64,000 nucleotides of DNA from Pyxicephalus adspersus (taxonomy: Eukaryota; Chordata; Amphibia; Anura; Pyxicephalidae). A program made the translations under genes and the position numbers. The stretch is taken from assembly GCF_032062135.1 (NCBI RefSeq), contig NC_092866.1, positions 27,095,114 to 27,159,113 on the forward strand, read 5' to 3'. Positions 10,888-21,900 of the stretch are shown in pieces. Each line of letters opens with the position of its first letter. Position 1 is the stretch's first letter. The notes under the pieces are model-generated. The model was not told the origin of the DNA. It worked only from the letters and a program-made list of their open reading frames with translations, and did not search any database.

Positions 10888-11327
10888 ATTAATATTAATA
10901 AACAGGATTTATATAGCGCCAACATATTACGCAGCGCTGTACATTAAATAGGGATTGCAAATGACAGAGTAATACAGAGAGTGATATAGGAGGAGAGGAC
11001 CCTGCCCCGAAGAGCTTACAATCTAGTAGGTGGGGAAATTTCACACACAATAGGATGGGAGATATGTAGTGGTGGGAAGTAGTGGTGGTTTCAAAAAACA
11101 GAAGAAGACGGGTAGGCGAGTTTGAAAAAATGGGTTTTGAGCGCTCTTTTAAATGAGCAGAAAGTAGGAGCAAGCCGAAAAGGACAAGGAAGACCATTCC
11201 AGAGAGTTGGGGCAGCTCTAGAGAAGTCTTGTATCCGTGCGTGTGATGAGGTTATGAGTGAGGAAGTCATTAGTAGGTCATTGGAGGAGCGGAGAGAGCG
11301 GCAGGGGGAGTGTTTTGGGTGCAATAA
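10888..11327 (-). mobile_element. L2-like LINE, 3' end (ORF2 C-terminus and 3' UTR)
   Basis: On the minus strand the frame at 11091-11324 reads SSNDLLMTSSLITSSHARIQ, then DFSRAAPTLWNGLP and LAPTFCSFKRALKTHFF. This is the C-terminus of an L2/CR1-superfamily reverse transcriptase polyprotein, also seen in sense at 46620-47314. The 3' UTR ends with TGTACAGCGCTGCGTAATAT, GTTGGCGCTATATAAATCC and a TTATTAATATTAATAA tail. The insertion splits the protein relic at 10412-11560; AAGT on both flanks may be part of a target duplication. The exact clade (L2 or Rex1-like) is uncertain. Confidence 0.8.
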
Positions 11328-11560
11328 GTGAAGAGCAAGGCTAATGGTTCCATAAGGCTGTCAAAGAAATCAAAAAAGGGAGTACTAGGGACTGTGGAAT
11401 GTTAACATGGTTCCTCAATATTGCTGGGGGCTTCAGCAAGAAACTGTGGACAAAAAACATAAAAGGAGAAGTGTCAAGAGAAGTTTTGAAGGACAGAAAA
11501 CACCTGTGAGTCCATGTGTAGAAACCTGTTTTTTAATACTGTTTTATTCTATTTTTCAAT
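11328..11560 (+). pseudogene. Relic of a multicopy animal protein family, 3' part
   Basis: Directly after the LINE the text resumes as SEEQG, stop, WFHKAVKEIKKGSTRD. In the neighbouring frame follow NVNMVPQYCWGLQQETVDKK and HKRRSVKRSF. This fits the family's SEEQGERFHQD...MMADYCW...HKRKS order, so 10412-10886 and 11328-11560 were one sequence before the LINE inserted. It carries stops and frameshifts. Confidence 0.55.
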
Positions 11561-11599
11561 TTTTACTGGTTCTATTTTTGATGTTTGGATGAAACTAAA

Positions 11600-12205
11600 C
11601 TATAAGGGAGATTTTTCATAAAATTTGGAATAAGTCATGTAAATGAAGATTGAATAAATTCTTGCCAATAATATGAACATTTTTTTCTGGATTTTTTTCA
11701 TTAAGTTTCGTGGGAGAACCTGATGTGATGGGAAAAATGGATGGTATTTTTCAAAAAATAAGGAACACTTTAAATATTGAAGACAATTTTCAAATCAGGG
11801 AATTTTGCAGACCTGTGTTATGAGATGTATTATCGTATATAGATTTTGTTCACCAAATTTGAGGGTATTCGCATAAGTAATTTTGTGGTGAAGATCATGG
11901 CATTTACTGGTGATCTTTTGCTTTTATGGTTTCTGGCTATTCCATGAATTTGGATAATTCTAAGGCACTGTAATTACCTTAATTGATTAGACCTTGTTGG
12001 CATGCCTCCCTGTGTGGTGTAGGCATAATATTTCGGATCTAGGGGTGGTAATACCTAAGAGTTTGCTAAGCTAAACATCACTAATGTATTAGTGTGTGTC
12101 TTTTCTCAGGGCTGTCAAGGGAAAACTTTTCAAATGGTTTCATCTGGCGCTTTCTTATTTGTGCATACCTAGTCTCATCAAAATAGTGATGTGTTGCAAA
12201 CCTTA
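11600..12205 (+). pseudogene. L1 ORF2 reverse transcriptase relic
   Basis: Several frames give L1 RT text in the right order: a degenerate active-site block KIMAFTGDLLLL (family A..DDLLLF), then SGYSMNLDNSKAL (family SGYK.N..KSE.L), then ISDLGVVIPKSLLS (family YLGV.I...L), then LFKWFHLALSYLCIPSLIKI (family W..L.LS.LGRIN.IKM). The first aspartate of the active-site pair is replaced by glycine. Multiple frameshifts and stops make it a fossil. Confidence 0.6.
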
Positions 12206-12590
12206 CCGATACTCCTTAAAGCAGACCTAAACTAAAATTTGAACCTTATAAAAAAAAAGAATAGACAACCCATTTATATAAGGTAAAATTTACCTTCTTC
12301 TTTTTTTTTTTTGGAGGAGCCTCTCAGGATACATACGTCACTCACCTTGGGAGGCTTCAGGCAGGAGCGTTTTTTCAATAGGGAAAAAAATGCTGATCTC
12401 ACGCATGCACAGTAAGATAGGCTTTCTTTTTTCCCCATCTACGTCATGCAATGACTGCGCAGTGCCAGACCAGGTGATGTATGAAGAAGGAGAAAGAAGG
12501 CCAATAAAAATGGCAGCAAAGGAGGATACCAGAATGAATTCCCTGACTTAGAATGGTAAATTTTATCAGCTGTTATCATTAAAGACCAGT
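12206..12590. repeat. Dispersed repeat related to module B
   Basis: It starts TTAAAGCAGACCTAAACTAAA and contains GGAGGAGCCTCTCAGGATAC and GATCTCACGCATGCACAGTA. These resemble the GGGGAGGACCTCTCCC and CTCATGCATGCGCAGTG segments of module B at 1763-2640. Confidence 0.5.
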
Positions 12591-12599
12591 AGCCCCTTA

Positions 12600-12855
12600 T
12601 CAATACATTACATACGCCATACATCAAGTTCCATCCAGTTCAACCACTAGGGAAATAAACATATCCCAGATAGAAATCCTATACATATACTTGATCCAGA
12701 AGAAGACAAAAAAACCCTGGTTCAATTTGCTACTGTAGGGGAAAAATTCCTTCCTGGTCCCACAAGGCACTCAGATGATCCATGGATCAACAGTCTCTGT
12801 TATCTTTACTTTACAACTTTAATACCCACACTGGGTGAACCCGGGGGACTGCTTA
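12600..12855 (-). mobile_element. CR1-type LINE 3' UTR fragment
   Basis: Reverse-complemented it contains GTTGATCCATGGATCATCTG, GGAAGGAATTTTTCCCC and GGTTGAACTGGATGGAACTT, matching the 3' UTR of the CR1 copy at 34220-35065. There is no coding sequence. Confidence 0.75.
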
Positions 12856-14100
12856 CTATTAGTGCCTGGTCCACTTAGAAAAGTGATTTTGAAAGAATAC
12901 AACAAACTCTGAATTAATCTGCATCATGCTAAAAGCTCGACAGGTCTCCTAAAATAGATATATTTTTTTCTAGATAAAACAGCACAGGATTTGTTGTAAG
13001 ATTGTTTGTTCAGACTTGGTCTGTTAATCACGTTTCAATGTAGTATAGTACATGTCAAAATTCTTCACCTGTCTCAAATGTGGATGTAAAAGGGTATATC
13101 CATATCATATTTTTTGGAATTGTCTAATTATTAAAACATTCTGGAAGAGTGTTTTAATGACTAAGTTGGCTAATTACTTACCTGAAAAGGTATAAAACTA
13201 GTTTCAGACATGTCAAGAGTAGGAGTAGAAGTTATGAGACCAGAAAGAAGAGGGTTTTTTGTTGGCAAGCAAAAGAACATTTAATTCAATAGTTTGTATG
13301 CATAAAGGCTAGACAGAGCAGAGCTCAGCTGTAACATTGAGAGTATACAGATAGTAAAATATTTATCAATCCAGGTAACATCAGGTGGTACAGGTATAAC
13401 TAGGACTCAGTGCCTGATGCTTTTTGCTAATTGGCTTCTTTAGGGGAAGGTGAGACAGAGAATGTGGTTGCTTAATCAATATAATATACATATTGTGCAA
13501 TTTATATTTAAACAAGAACATAAAATAAATTTTCACTTATATCATGATCCCCAAGTAGCAGCTGACTATAGTATTAAATTGAATAATTATCTTGAGTAGT
13601 GTAATCATGTAATGATGAAGCAATACATCTATACATAAACATGGTGGTAGTTGTATATAAAGGGAGTTTTTCATATATCCAGTATTGGTGTGTGACGTGT
13701 AAGATACGTGTGCAAAAACGTACGGTAATTAGTAGTTTTGTGGGCTTGTGTGTAAATGTGATGAGGCATGTGGCTATTGTATTGATGCATGTGTGTCTTT
13801 TGTTTATTTTAAACAAAGATATTATCCATACTACTTACCTTTAAAACCAGAGTGGGCTTTGCTTGGGTCACTAGACATGCAGGGTGTTTGTACCATATTA
13901 CCCCAAATAATATATACGTGTATTTGTTACATAGTATCAAAGAAAAACATTTACATAACGAAATCAGGTATTTTACCTTGGTCCTGTTAACACTTCAGAG
14001 GACCTAGGTAATATATACTAGACACAGTACTTCTATGTCATCAAACAAATAAATGTGTGAAGAACCACAAAAGTCCCGACCGTATAGAGTTTGTGCAAAA
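12856..14100. other. Unassigned, 1.2 kb
   Basis: AT-rich with no named element or convincing frame. Part of it probably belongs to the element carrying the ribozyme-like motif at 14101-14139, whose ends I cannot place. Confidence 0.4.
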
Positions 14101-14139
14101 ATCCGACGCGTTTCACCACCATTATGGTTCCTCAGGGAT
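14101..14139 (-). ncRNA. Hammerhead-ribozyme-like motif
   Basis: On the minus strand the segment reads ATCC | CTGAGGA | ACCA-TAATGG-TGGT | GAA | ACGCGT | C | GGAT. This fits a minimal type I hammerhead. CUGANGA and GAAA core boxes are intact (position 7 is variable in the consensus). A 4-bp stem II (ACCA/TGGT) abuts both boxes. A very short stem III (AC/GU) is present. A GUC cleavage triplet is followed by GGAT, which pairs with the leading ATCC as stem I. Such minimal hammerheads are known from Penelope-like elements and retrozymes. Predicted cleavage lies between plus-strand positions 14104 and 14105. Activity is inferred, not shown. Confidence 0.55.
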
Positions 14140-14484
14140 ATCCTTTGTACGTATTTTACGGTTAATTGGAGATCATAAAAGACACAAATATGCGTGATGA
14201 TAAATGTGGCAAGGTGAAGGTTGAAAACCTTGTTCAAGTTAGTGCTCCTTAAGCCTTAAAGAGGATTTCGGTATATTTCTATATTGATGTACATAAATGA
14301 TTCGAAAAAGCTTTGGTACTCAACGAGGATTGGTGTTTCATTCATCCATCAAGATTGTAAGGATGTATAGGAGAGGCACAGGCCTTCCATTGCAATTTTA
14401 GAAACAGGTCTTAAAAGCTGAAGTGAATAGGGTCACAAATGAATATTGCAGGGAGGTGAACACTGAGAGCACAGCCAAAACCAA
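14140..14484. other. Unassigned spacer, probably remains of the ribozyme-bearing element
   Basis: No gene or named repeat recognised. Confidence 0.35.
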
Positions 14485-14893
14485 ATATCAAAACCACGAT
14501 ATCTTCAATATTAAAACAATTTGACAAATTCGCTCTATAGTAACTTCAAGGTAAATTACTCAAAGTCTGAAATCTTTAATATTACTATAGACTCTAACCA
14601 AATGTCAGCCATCAGTACTAACACTTCCTTCGGGATTTGCAATGAAGCTATCAAGTATTTGGTTATACTGATTACATCTGATCCCAATAAATTTTTCAAG
14701 TAGCAAACTTTTGCAATCTGAATTTCAGAAATATGATTTCCTGTCCCTGTTCTGGTTTGCACGTATTATTACTCTTAAAATGGACATTCTGCTTGGACTA
14801 TTATATGTGTTCCAAATTACGTAAGATACATAATTTACTTCAGAATTTTTTATGAAGAGCGGAGCGTCCCTGATCAGCATTCAGTACCCTAGT
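14485..14893 (+). pseudogene. L1 copy A, ORF2 relic, part 1 (upstream of solo LTR)
   Basis: The frame at 14521-14703 reads FKVNYSKSEIFNITIDSNQM, then ICNEAIKYLVILITSDPNKF. This matches the L1 RT block after the active site (YK.NYSKSE.L...IKYLGI.I..DP..LF). Downstream frames reach AERP, stop, SAFSTLVKP, the L1 K.RPRIAFSTL motif. The copy continues without loss at 15477 after the LTR insertion. Confidence 0.75.
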
Positions 14894-15476
14894 GTCACGG
14901 TCCCTCCGTGACTGAGGTTAGAAGATCTGAGAGATTGGCTGCAAGTTTTCTCTTTGCTTTCACTTGTTTCAGTGTTGTTGTTGGTAATGACCAAGGTCTC
15001 AGCTGCAGCTTGTTATCATTACTATTCATCTATTTAGCCTGGCCTTACAGTTCAGTTGATATTCTCTGCTTGGAGGTGGAAGAGCTGGTGTGTGGTTCTC
15101 TCCTGAGTTCCTGCTCATCCATTTTCTATTGAAGATAAGTTTACTTTTCTTTGTATTTTGGTTGTTACCCTTTGCTTGTTGTTACTAGGCCTCAGGGAGA
15201 CGCTGGTTCGTTCATCTGGGAAGGAACCAGTAGTCTCATACCTTGTCACTACTCCTAGGGCATTTCAGGGCTACTAGGGTCAAGGTTCCAGTTTATGAAT
15301 CCTCCCACCTTCAGAGTCTATTCATACTGACAGGAGTCAGGGCTAGAGTTAGGGTTTCTGTAGGTGGTCACCATTTCCCTCTCTCTAGCTTGGAGGTCTA
15401 GTCCCTTGTCATTACCTTCCTCTTTTCATTCTGGTGTTCCTCTCCTCCCCCCCTTATCCCATGACACCTAGTCAAA
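14894..15476. mobile_element. Solo LTR with intact ends and 5-bp target duplication
   Basis: It runs TGTCACGG...CCATGACA (583 bp), with TG/CA ends and identical CCTAG at 14889-14893 and 15477-15481. Removing the LTR and one CCTAG restores the L1 ORF2 reading ...FSTLVKPKIKGGLGVPN. The first 20 bases hold a perfect GTCACGG/CCGTGAC hairpin. Ty3/gypsy-like by its 5-bp duplication and ends; the orientation is not decided. Confidence 0.9.
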
Positions 15477-16680
15477 CCCAAGATTAAGGGAGGTCTAGGG
15501 GTCCCAAATATCATCTCCAACTGCCAGGCATCTGTCCTAGTACGCTTGATAGATTGGTTTCATAATAGACAGTCAAAAGAATGGGTATTATTAGAAGAGT
15601 CTCTCTCGCCAATTAGTCTTAGATCCTTACCTTGGGTGGACCAGTATCATGAAGCCATTATTTAATAACCCAGCATTTCCTCCAACGATGGGTGCTACAA
15701 ACTTTTTATCTTGGTCCGTCTCTGATTGTCGCCACTTTAAGTGTATACTACATAACAGATGGGTCCCCCCTATGTCATCTCCTAACATACCAAATAGAAG
15801 CAAGTTGTTATCATGGATCTCACATAGGCAACTGTCCTCCGTTAGATAGAGACCTGATGGAATTTGAGGAAATAATCAGCTCGCCCCACCTATATTATTT
15901 CTAGGTTATATGGGCTGATTGCCCAGAACTCTAACTCCTCTGCCCCTGTAAATACACGGCACTGGGAGAAAGAATCGGACGGGTTACGATTGGGATATGA
16001 TTATCTAGTTATTTAATGATTGCACTGGGTCTACTGTCCCTAAATCCTAAGGTGGCTCTTTTATCTATGGTTCTGGGATCGATCAAAAATATCAAGAGGG
16101 GTGCACTTCGCCACTTCCTCACGGCCACTAGGGTCCTAATTACGATACTATGGAAACAATCTATAGCTCCTTCTATTAAAGACTGAGTCTCTGAGCTCCA
16201 AAAAAATTGTCATATGGAAGTGTTGGTTGCGGAAGATGATGATTGAATGGAACAGTCTAAAATAACTTGGTCCGCCTGGGATTGGTTTAAAGAATTCCCC
16301 CCGACTCCAAATGTATTTACATTAGAGTAAATAATTGTCAATTGGGCTTCATGTGCCTGCATTGAGGGCTACCTACCTTTCTGAATTTATTATCTCTGTT
16401 TTGTCTACTCCCCCCCCCCCCCCCCGTTCCATTCCCCATGGGCTACCCTGTTGTCTTTGTTTTTGTTTTAAAATGTGTCCTTTTTTTTTTTTTTTATTAG
16501 AACCGACCATTGGTGTTTATTACATGTCATATGATTCCGTTACGAACCTACATTGTTACATATTCAGATTGATCAGTATGTGTATCTTTCAGCCCATAAG
16601 GGCACACATTTTATAGTTTATATGATCTTCAGTGTTTATGTTGGAATATAGATTATTTGAATATTTTATATTCATTGACC
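15477..16680 (+). pseudogene. L1 copy A, ORF2 C-terminus and 3' UTR, part 2
   Basis: It begins VKPKIKGGLGVPNIISNCQA, the L1 post-RT GGLGVPN block. Then come NPAFPP, PKVALLSMVLGSIKN and TRVLITILWKQSIAPSIKD, the C-terminal AARTLITKLWK-type motif of Tx1/L1 proteins, ending near 16320. The 3' UTR carries a C17-type run at 16409 and a T-rich run at 16482. Scattered stops and frameshifts are present. The next L1 copy abuts at about 16681. Confidence 0.75.
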
Positions 16681-17140
16681 ACTCTTGTTTGCCTTAGCTA
16701 TTGAACCTCCACCCATCATCATCCATTTATATTCGAGGGTTGACAGTGGCAAGCTACCGCTATAAATTGTGTCTCTTTGCAGACAATGTTTTGCTGTTCC
16801 TGACCCCTAATTTCCCCCCTTCTAATTTGCTTGCTAACTTAAAACAGTTTCAGGAATTTTCAGGCCTACATCCTAACAGTCATAATTGTAAAGCTTTCAT
16901 CATTTCACAATTTTCTGATATCCTGTCTTTAATACAGGACTAATACAGGACTCATTTTCCATTCACTGGAAATCGAAATCCCTTCGGATCCCTGCCTAAC
17001 TAAATCTTACGGCACTCTCTACTCAATATTATAAATAGCCAGCATTCCATCCCTTATTAATCAACTGAAGGCCCTGTTAGAGTCATAGGTAACGTACCAA
17101 ATTTCATGGATGGGGCGGATTACAGCAATCAAAATGACCA

Positions 17141-17200
17141 AAAGATATGTACATGATGCGGGTCTTACCAAAACATATGTACATAATGTGGGTCTTACCA
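17141..17200 (+). repeat. 30-bp tandem duplication in L1 copy B
   Basis: AAA(G/C)ATATGTACAT(G/A)ATG(C/T)GGGTCTTACC appears twice in direct order and encodes YVHDAGLTK / YVHNVGLTN. Confidence 0.85.
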
Positions 17201-17730
17201 ATTTAAATCCCCTTGCATATAGTGTGAATCTTGCAAAGATTGATCATGAGCTTCATATGGGGTCCCAAAATGTCCAGGGTTCCTTGACGTGTGCTTTTCC
17301 AGATAAGACATAGGGGGGAGTGGTATTCCCACACATTTCCAATTATTATATGTCAGCACAAATTACCCCACTTATGGCATATCATGTTCAAACCAGCCTG
17401 CTCCTGTTGGTCTCCCTAGAGACAACAGAGATGGACCCCATTTCAGTAGAGACACTGCTCTGGTACCCCCTGAAGCCCGAAGGCACATCTTAAATTCTAT
17501 TGTTAAACACTCCCTTCATATATGGGACTCCATTAAGTATTCTGGTGGTCTGCAATCAACCCCATGCCCCTTTAGCGACTACTATAGGTAATCCCTTTTT
17601 TCTCCCAGGTCTCATGCACTCCCATAGATTTAATTTGGTCGGTGACCCATTATCTCTATATAATATGTAATCTGATAGATGCTTCCACAATCTGATAGAT
17701 GCTTCCACAATTCTCCCTCTTACTATTTTT

Positions 17731-17957
17731 AGCTAATGTTGCGCTGGTACATGGTACCTCAGGGGCTTAACAACTTTTCGCCTAATGTATCTGGTAACTG
17801 CTTCATTAGATATGAAAGACTGGGAACAAATTTGGGATACTACAGCTCAATGTAGTATAAACCCATCAGTGGTGGAATCCAATTATAAGCTAATGTTTCG
17901 CTGGTACATGATACCTCAGAGGCTTAAACACTTTTCGCCTAATGTATCAGGTTACCA
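17731..17957 (+). repeat. 157-bp-offset segmental duplication in L1 copy B
   Basis: AGCTAATGTT.CGCTGGTACA plus about 50 following bases (17731-17797) recur at 17888-17957. A perfect 20-bp tandem repeat TCTGATAGATGCTTCCACAA precedes it at 17671-17710. Confidence 0.9.
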
Positions 17958-18885
17958 TTTCCAAAGCTGTCAGTCCGAAGGTATGCTTCTCCACATATGG
18001 TCAGATTGTGCTCAAATAAAGAGATATTGGATTGGAGCATATCAACTGGCTTATACTGTTATGGGTTTTTTATTTCCTAAAAAAACAGCCAAAGCATTCC
18101 TTAACCTCAAACCAGCCCGATGCACCAAGTTGCAGTACTGCGTTCTAACACACCTTTTCACTTCAGCTAAATTGGTCTTAGCCAAAGCTTGGTGGTCTTC
18201 AACACCTATCCTAACTCAAGTTAAACACAAAGTAACTTGATTCATGATTCATGAAAAGATGAGGGCGATCTTGACAGACACTGTAGATAAATTTTAGAGA
18301 AATGATTTGCCTGGGTCGACTACTTTATGTCCTTAGAACTGAATTGCACCCTCTTCTTTTGCTAAATCTTCACATAAGTGTCCAATAATGCTTCTTACTT
18401 GCCCTTTGCCTAACCCTTAAACCCTAACTTTGTAATCCCGGACTTTCCCTTTCTTTCTTTTCCTCACTTGTTTGTTTTTCCAAATTTTTGTGTGATAAGT
18501 TAGTACTCCTTATTATCCTTATACCCAATATTTTCCTTTAGTTATGTCTTAATATATGGCTATGCACTCTCCCAAGGAGATTTATTAGAAAACTTCATTA
18601 ACTGATTAAATTAGATTTACCACAGCTATACAGACTGATAGCTTTTTGTCAATGATAGTTTAAGTTTCTAGGGATTGGACTAGTATCCTGACTGTTTGTA
18701 TTGCAAAATTAAACTAAAGAGGATTTTTTAAATGGTCACATTCCATTTCACTGGATTTCAAACTTCAATTTTTTGTTATTGTATTCTCATAATTTGACTC
18801 CTTGCGGTTGCACACAATATATACATTTTTTCATTCTGTACTGTTGTTATTCAAAACCTCAATAAAAATACTGAAAGAAGAAATT

Positions 18886-19039
18886 ATTGTCAATAAATAT
18901 GTACTGTTTTAAAGAAGTAATGTTGTTTTTTGTATGGAGGTACTAAAAAAGCACTGTTTAACTGTACTTTTTAGATGTTGGAAAAGAACTTGAATTTGTG
19001 AATACAATAATACTCTAAATACCCTAAACCACAATTCTC
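18886..19039. other. Short unassigned spacer
   Basis: AT-rich, no recognised content. Confidence 0.4.
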
Positions 19040-19546
19040 CTGTAGAAAATATTTATAGAATAAGTCTATGATCTACCAAAACCCCCAGATCCTTTTCCAT
19101 TTCTTACTCCCCCAAATGTATTCACCAAAGACAGTATGAAGCATGCATGTTGTTAGCCCCTAAGTGCATACTTTTACATCTATCAATAATAAATGTAATT
19201 TTTCACTTATAAATATGTTAAACACTAATGGACCCAACAATAAACCCTGGGGTAGACCACAAATAACCTTAGACCATTCAGAGTATGAATCATTAATTAC
19301 TACTAGTATACTATAGTATATGTATAGTATATCATCACCACTGTACAACTGTTTACTTACTTCCTCATATAAGTGAATAAAAGTTTGATAACTTTGGTCT
19401 TTCTTGAATCCATGCTGACTATCACTTAAAATATTATTTTTTAGCACAAATTCTTGCATTTGGTTCTCCATCAAACTGTCTAGTATATTTCCAACTTTAG
19501 AAGTAAAACTTACTGGTCTGTAGTTACTTGATAATGACTATGCTCC
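19040..19546 (-). pseudogene. CR1-type LINE reverse transcriptase, 3' portion of a split copy
   Basis: On the minus strand: SNYRPVSFTSKVGNILDSLM (RT motif NYRPVSLTS), LSDSQHGFKKDQSYQT (QHGF block), EWSKVICGLPQGLLLGPLVF (GVPQGSVLGP block), then GANNMLHTVFGE and KWKRIWGFW (post-RT). The FAKAFD block is absent, so there is an internal deletion. The upstream half of the same RT lies at 22957-23165, beyond the L1 insertion. Confidence 0.85.
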
Positions 19547-20079
19547 GTTTTTTTTTTTTATGACTTTTTTTTTTTTCTAACCTTTTTTTTTTCTATGACC
19601 TTCAAGAAACTAATACCATACAATGAGAGAATTTAAAAAATAAATAGCCTTTGGTACATATTACTTAAATAGCAATGTACAAACCTCAAAATATGTGAAC
19701 ATCACCTTTTTATGGCCTCAAAGAAGGTCAAAACATAATATTATTATTTATTATTTTAACACTTAAAAAAAAAGAGGGCTGGGGGTCCAAGGAAACAACT
19801 GTGGATAATACGGAGGAAGAAGTAATGAGGAAGGGGGGGGGGGGGGGGAGATGATACAAGTCTACGTAGAGACATACAGTATAAGAGGAAGGAAAAGGAT
19901 GTAGTCCCAAGTAATACATTTATTAACACACTTAAAAAATAAATATATTTTCCCATGTTATCCAAGTAAATAATGGGGGTAAGCTTACTGGTGGAGTGTA
20001 AGATATTCTGCAGGCCAAATAAACTGTTCCCAATAAAACCAGGTTCGTGTGTTTTTGTTTTTTTTCATCAGTTGCCATT

Positions 20080-21403
20080 AAACCTTCTATTGCCCTGATG
20101 TCGTTTACTCTGTATCCAGTGTTTCATAGTGGGGTGTCCTGTCTGTTTCCACAAGGCAGGGATACACACCTTTGCAGCATTTAGTAATCGGTGTAGTAAA
20201 AAAGAATGATAATTTTTCCTGGACATGGCGGAGATGTGGAGCAGAGCAAGCTCCGGTTTATTATGAATAGATACATCCGTAAGGTTTTTTATAGTATCTG
20301 CTTCCCGTTTTCCAAAAGGGCTGCAGGAGTGGGGAACTCAAAAAAATATGTAATATCATGCTGGGGCCTTTTCACAGTGCCAGCACATCTGGTGTTCTGT
20401 ACCACCGTGTAGATATTTTGTAATTTGTTTCCCGGTACTGGTTACTAATAAAAGCCTTGTGGCCATAGTAAAATAGTTGCTCTCTCTGCTGTTCCAAAAA
20501 GGGTTGTTCCAATTCCCTTTCCCACCCGTCTACATAGGTGGGTGTACGCACAGAGTATTATGATAATAACAATTGATAAGAGTAAGATAAGGTACCTCTC
20601 AATGGACCTTCTGCTGCACATGTCTGCTCCAACGCCATGAGTGACCTATTAAATTGTTGCAGGGCAGGTAGAGAACCTAGAAAGTGTTTAAGCTGCATTG
20701 TTCTCCAGGGACCCAGATTGGGCAGTGAATAGTCATTTTGCAACTGGACCTCTAATATCCATGTGTTGGAAGAAATGAATTGCCCAGCCTGGCTAATCCC
20801 TGTCTTTCTCCAATGCCGAAAAATGGGATCTGTGAAACTAGGGGTGAATGCTGGATGGCCCAAGACAGGAGACACTGGGAACAGATAGCGCTCAACATTA
20901 CAGTCACATTCAGTCAGAAATTTAGCAACTACTCGTAGAGTCTCCCCGAGTGGGCGAGTGGGTGCTTTCTAGCTTGGACAAATGTGTCAGGTGGGAACCA
21001 AACTAGTAAGTGTACATGTATGGGGGAGAGAGTGTTTTCTATTTGGATCCAGGCTTTTGGATCTCTGTGCCTACACCAGTCTATCAGATGGGTAAAATGT
21101 ACTACAGCATGGTATATTTACTGGGTCTGGTAAGACCATGCCTCCTTGCAGCTTTGGCAATCTAAAGACCTTAAAACTAATTCTAGGAGAGTCATTACCC
21201 CATACAAAGCATATATATTTAGAGCGAATCTTTAATAGCAGCGAAGTGGGGATATGTATTGGTAGAGTCAGTAACAGGTACAGTAATTTAGGCATGACAT
21301 TTATTTTAGGAATATTGCATCGCCCGAACCATGAAAATGCATTTTGTCTCCACCTCTGCAGAATATGTCTGATAACGTTAAGCACCAGTAGAAAATTTAA
21401 CAT
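20080..21403 (-). pseudogene. L1 copy D ORF2: RT thumb and C-terminal domain
   Basis: SWFGRCNIPKINVMPKLLYL is the GRIN.IKM..LPK.LYLF thumb motif. KLQGGMVLPDP is the GGL.LP block. SPVLGHPAFTPSFTDPIFRH matches the mid C-terminal block. CWHCEKAPA is the Zn-knuckle-like CWRC block. LLHRLLNAAKVCIPALWKQ is the terminal helix motif. Several stops and shifts lie between these pieces. Confidence 0.75.
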
Positions 21404-21437
21404 GGCTGTTCGTGATAGATCGCTCTAATAGCACGCG

Positions 21438-21900
21438 CTAAAGCTGCCCACATTTATTTGCATACTCAGAGAAAAAGCCCCTACATTTGGACAGTTGTGC
21501 TTTCACCTTTTCAGGACATTTAGAGGCTATTTGCTCACGTATTCTGATTATACGAGCTTCTAAGTCTGGTGTGTGGTGGCGCTTGTAAGTGATTTCTAAA
21601 TTGTATAGCTCTTGCAGGAGATTGGTGAGCCTTGCTTGCCTTTCCTTCTTTGCCCTGTGACCCAATTGTATAAAGAGGCCCCTTATAACACACTTATGGG
21701 CCACCCAGACCACCATGGGATTTAGAACTGAAGAAGAGTTGCATAAAAAATACTCCCGCAGCTCCTTTTCCACCAATAAACCAGTGTCCGGAGACTGCAG
21801 AAGATCCTCATTCAGTCTCCAAGCACATGGCCCGGTATCTGGACATCTGATGAAAGAGTTAAGATGACTGGTGCATGGTCAGAGAAAGTGGCTTTACCTA
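21438..21900 (-). pseudogene. L1 copy D ORF2: end of endonuclease and EN-RT linker
   Basis: ATFSDHAPVILTLSSD keeps the endonuclease SDH catalytic motif. After a frameshift, WRLNEDLLQSPDTGLLVEKE and ARIIRIREQIASKCPEKVKA cover the linker helices. The frame ends at the deletion that removed the RT core. Confidence 0.75.

Larger units (their letters stand above)
16681..18885 (+). mobile_element. L1 copy B, 5'-truncated, from RT active site to 3' end
   Basis: It begins at LLFALAIEP (16684) and passes through YKLCLFADNVLLFL, an FADD active site with the second aspartate changed to asparagine. Next come MGRITAIKMTK (17110), GGVVFPHISNYYMS (17315) and IVKHSLHIWDSIKYSGGLQS. The longest frame, 17785-18240 (151 codons), holds MFRWYMIPQRLKHFSPNVSG and GMLLHIWSDC, then the C-terminal SAKLVLAKAWWSS. 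The CCHC-like CWRC motif has become FQSC. The 3' UTR ends with AATAAAAATACTGAAAGAAG near 18880. Two internal tandem duplications (17141-17200 and 17731-17957) disrupt the frame. Confidence 0.8.
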
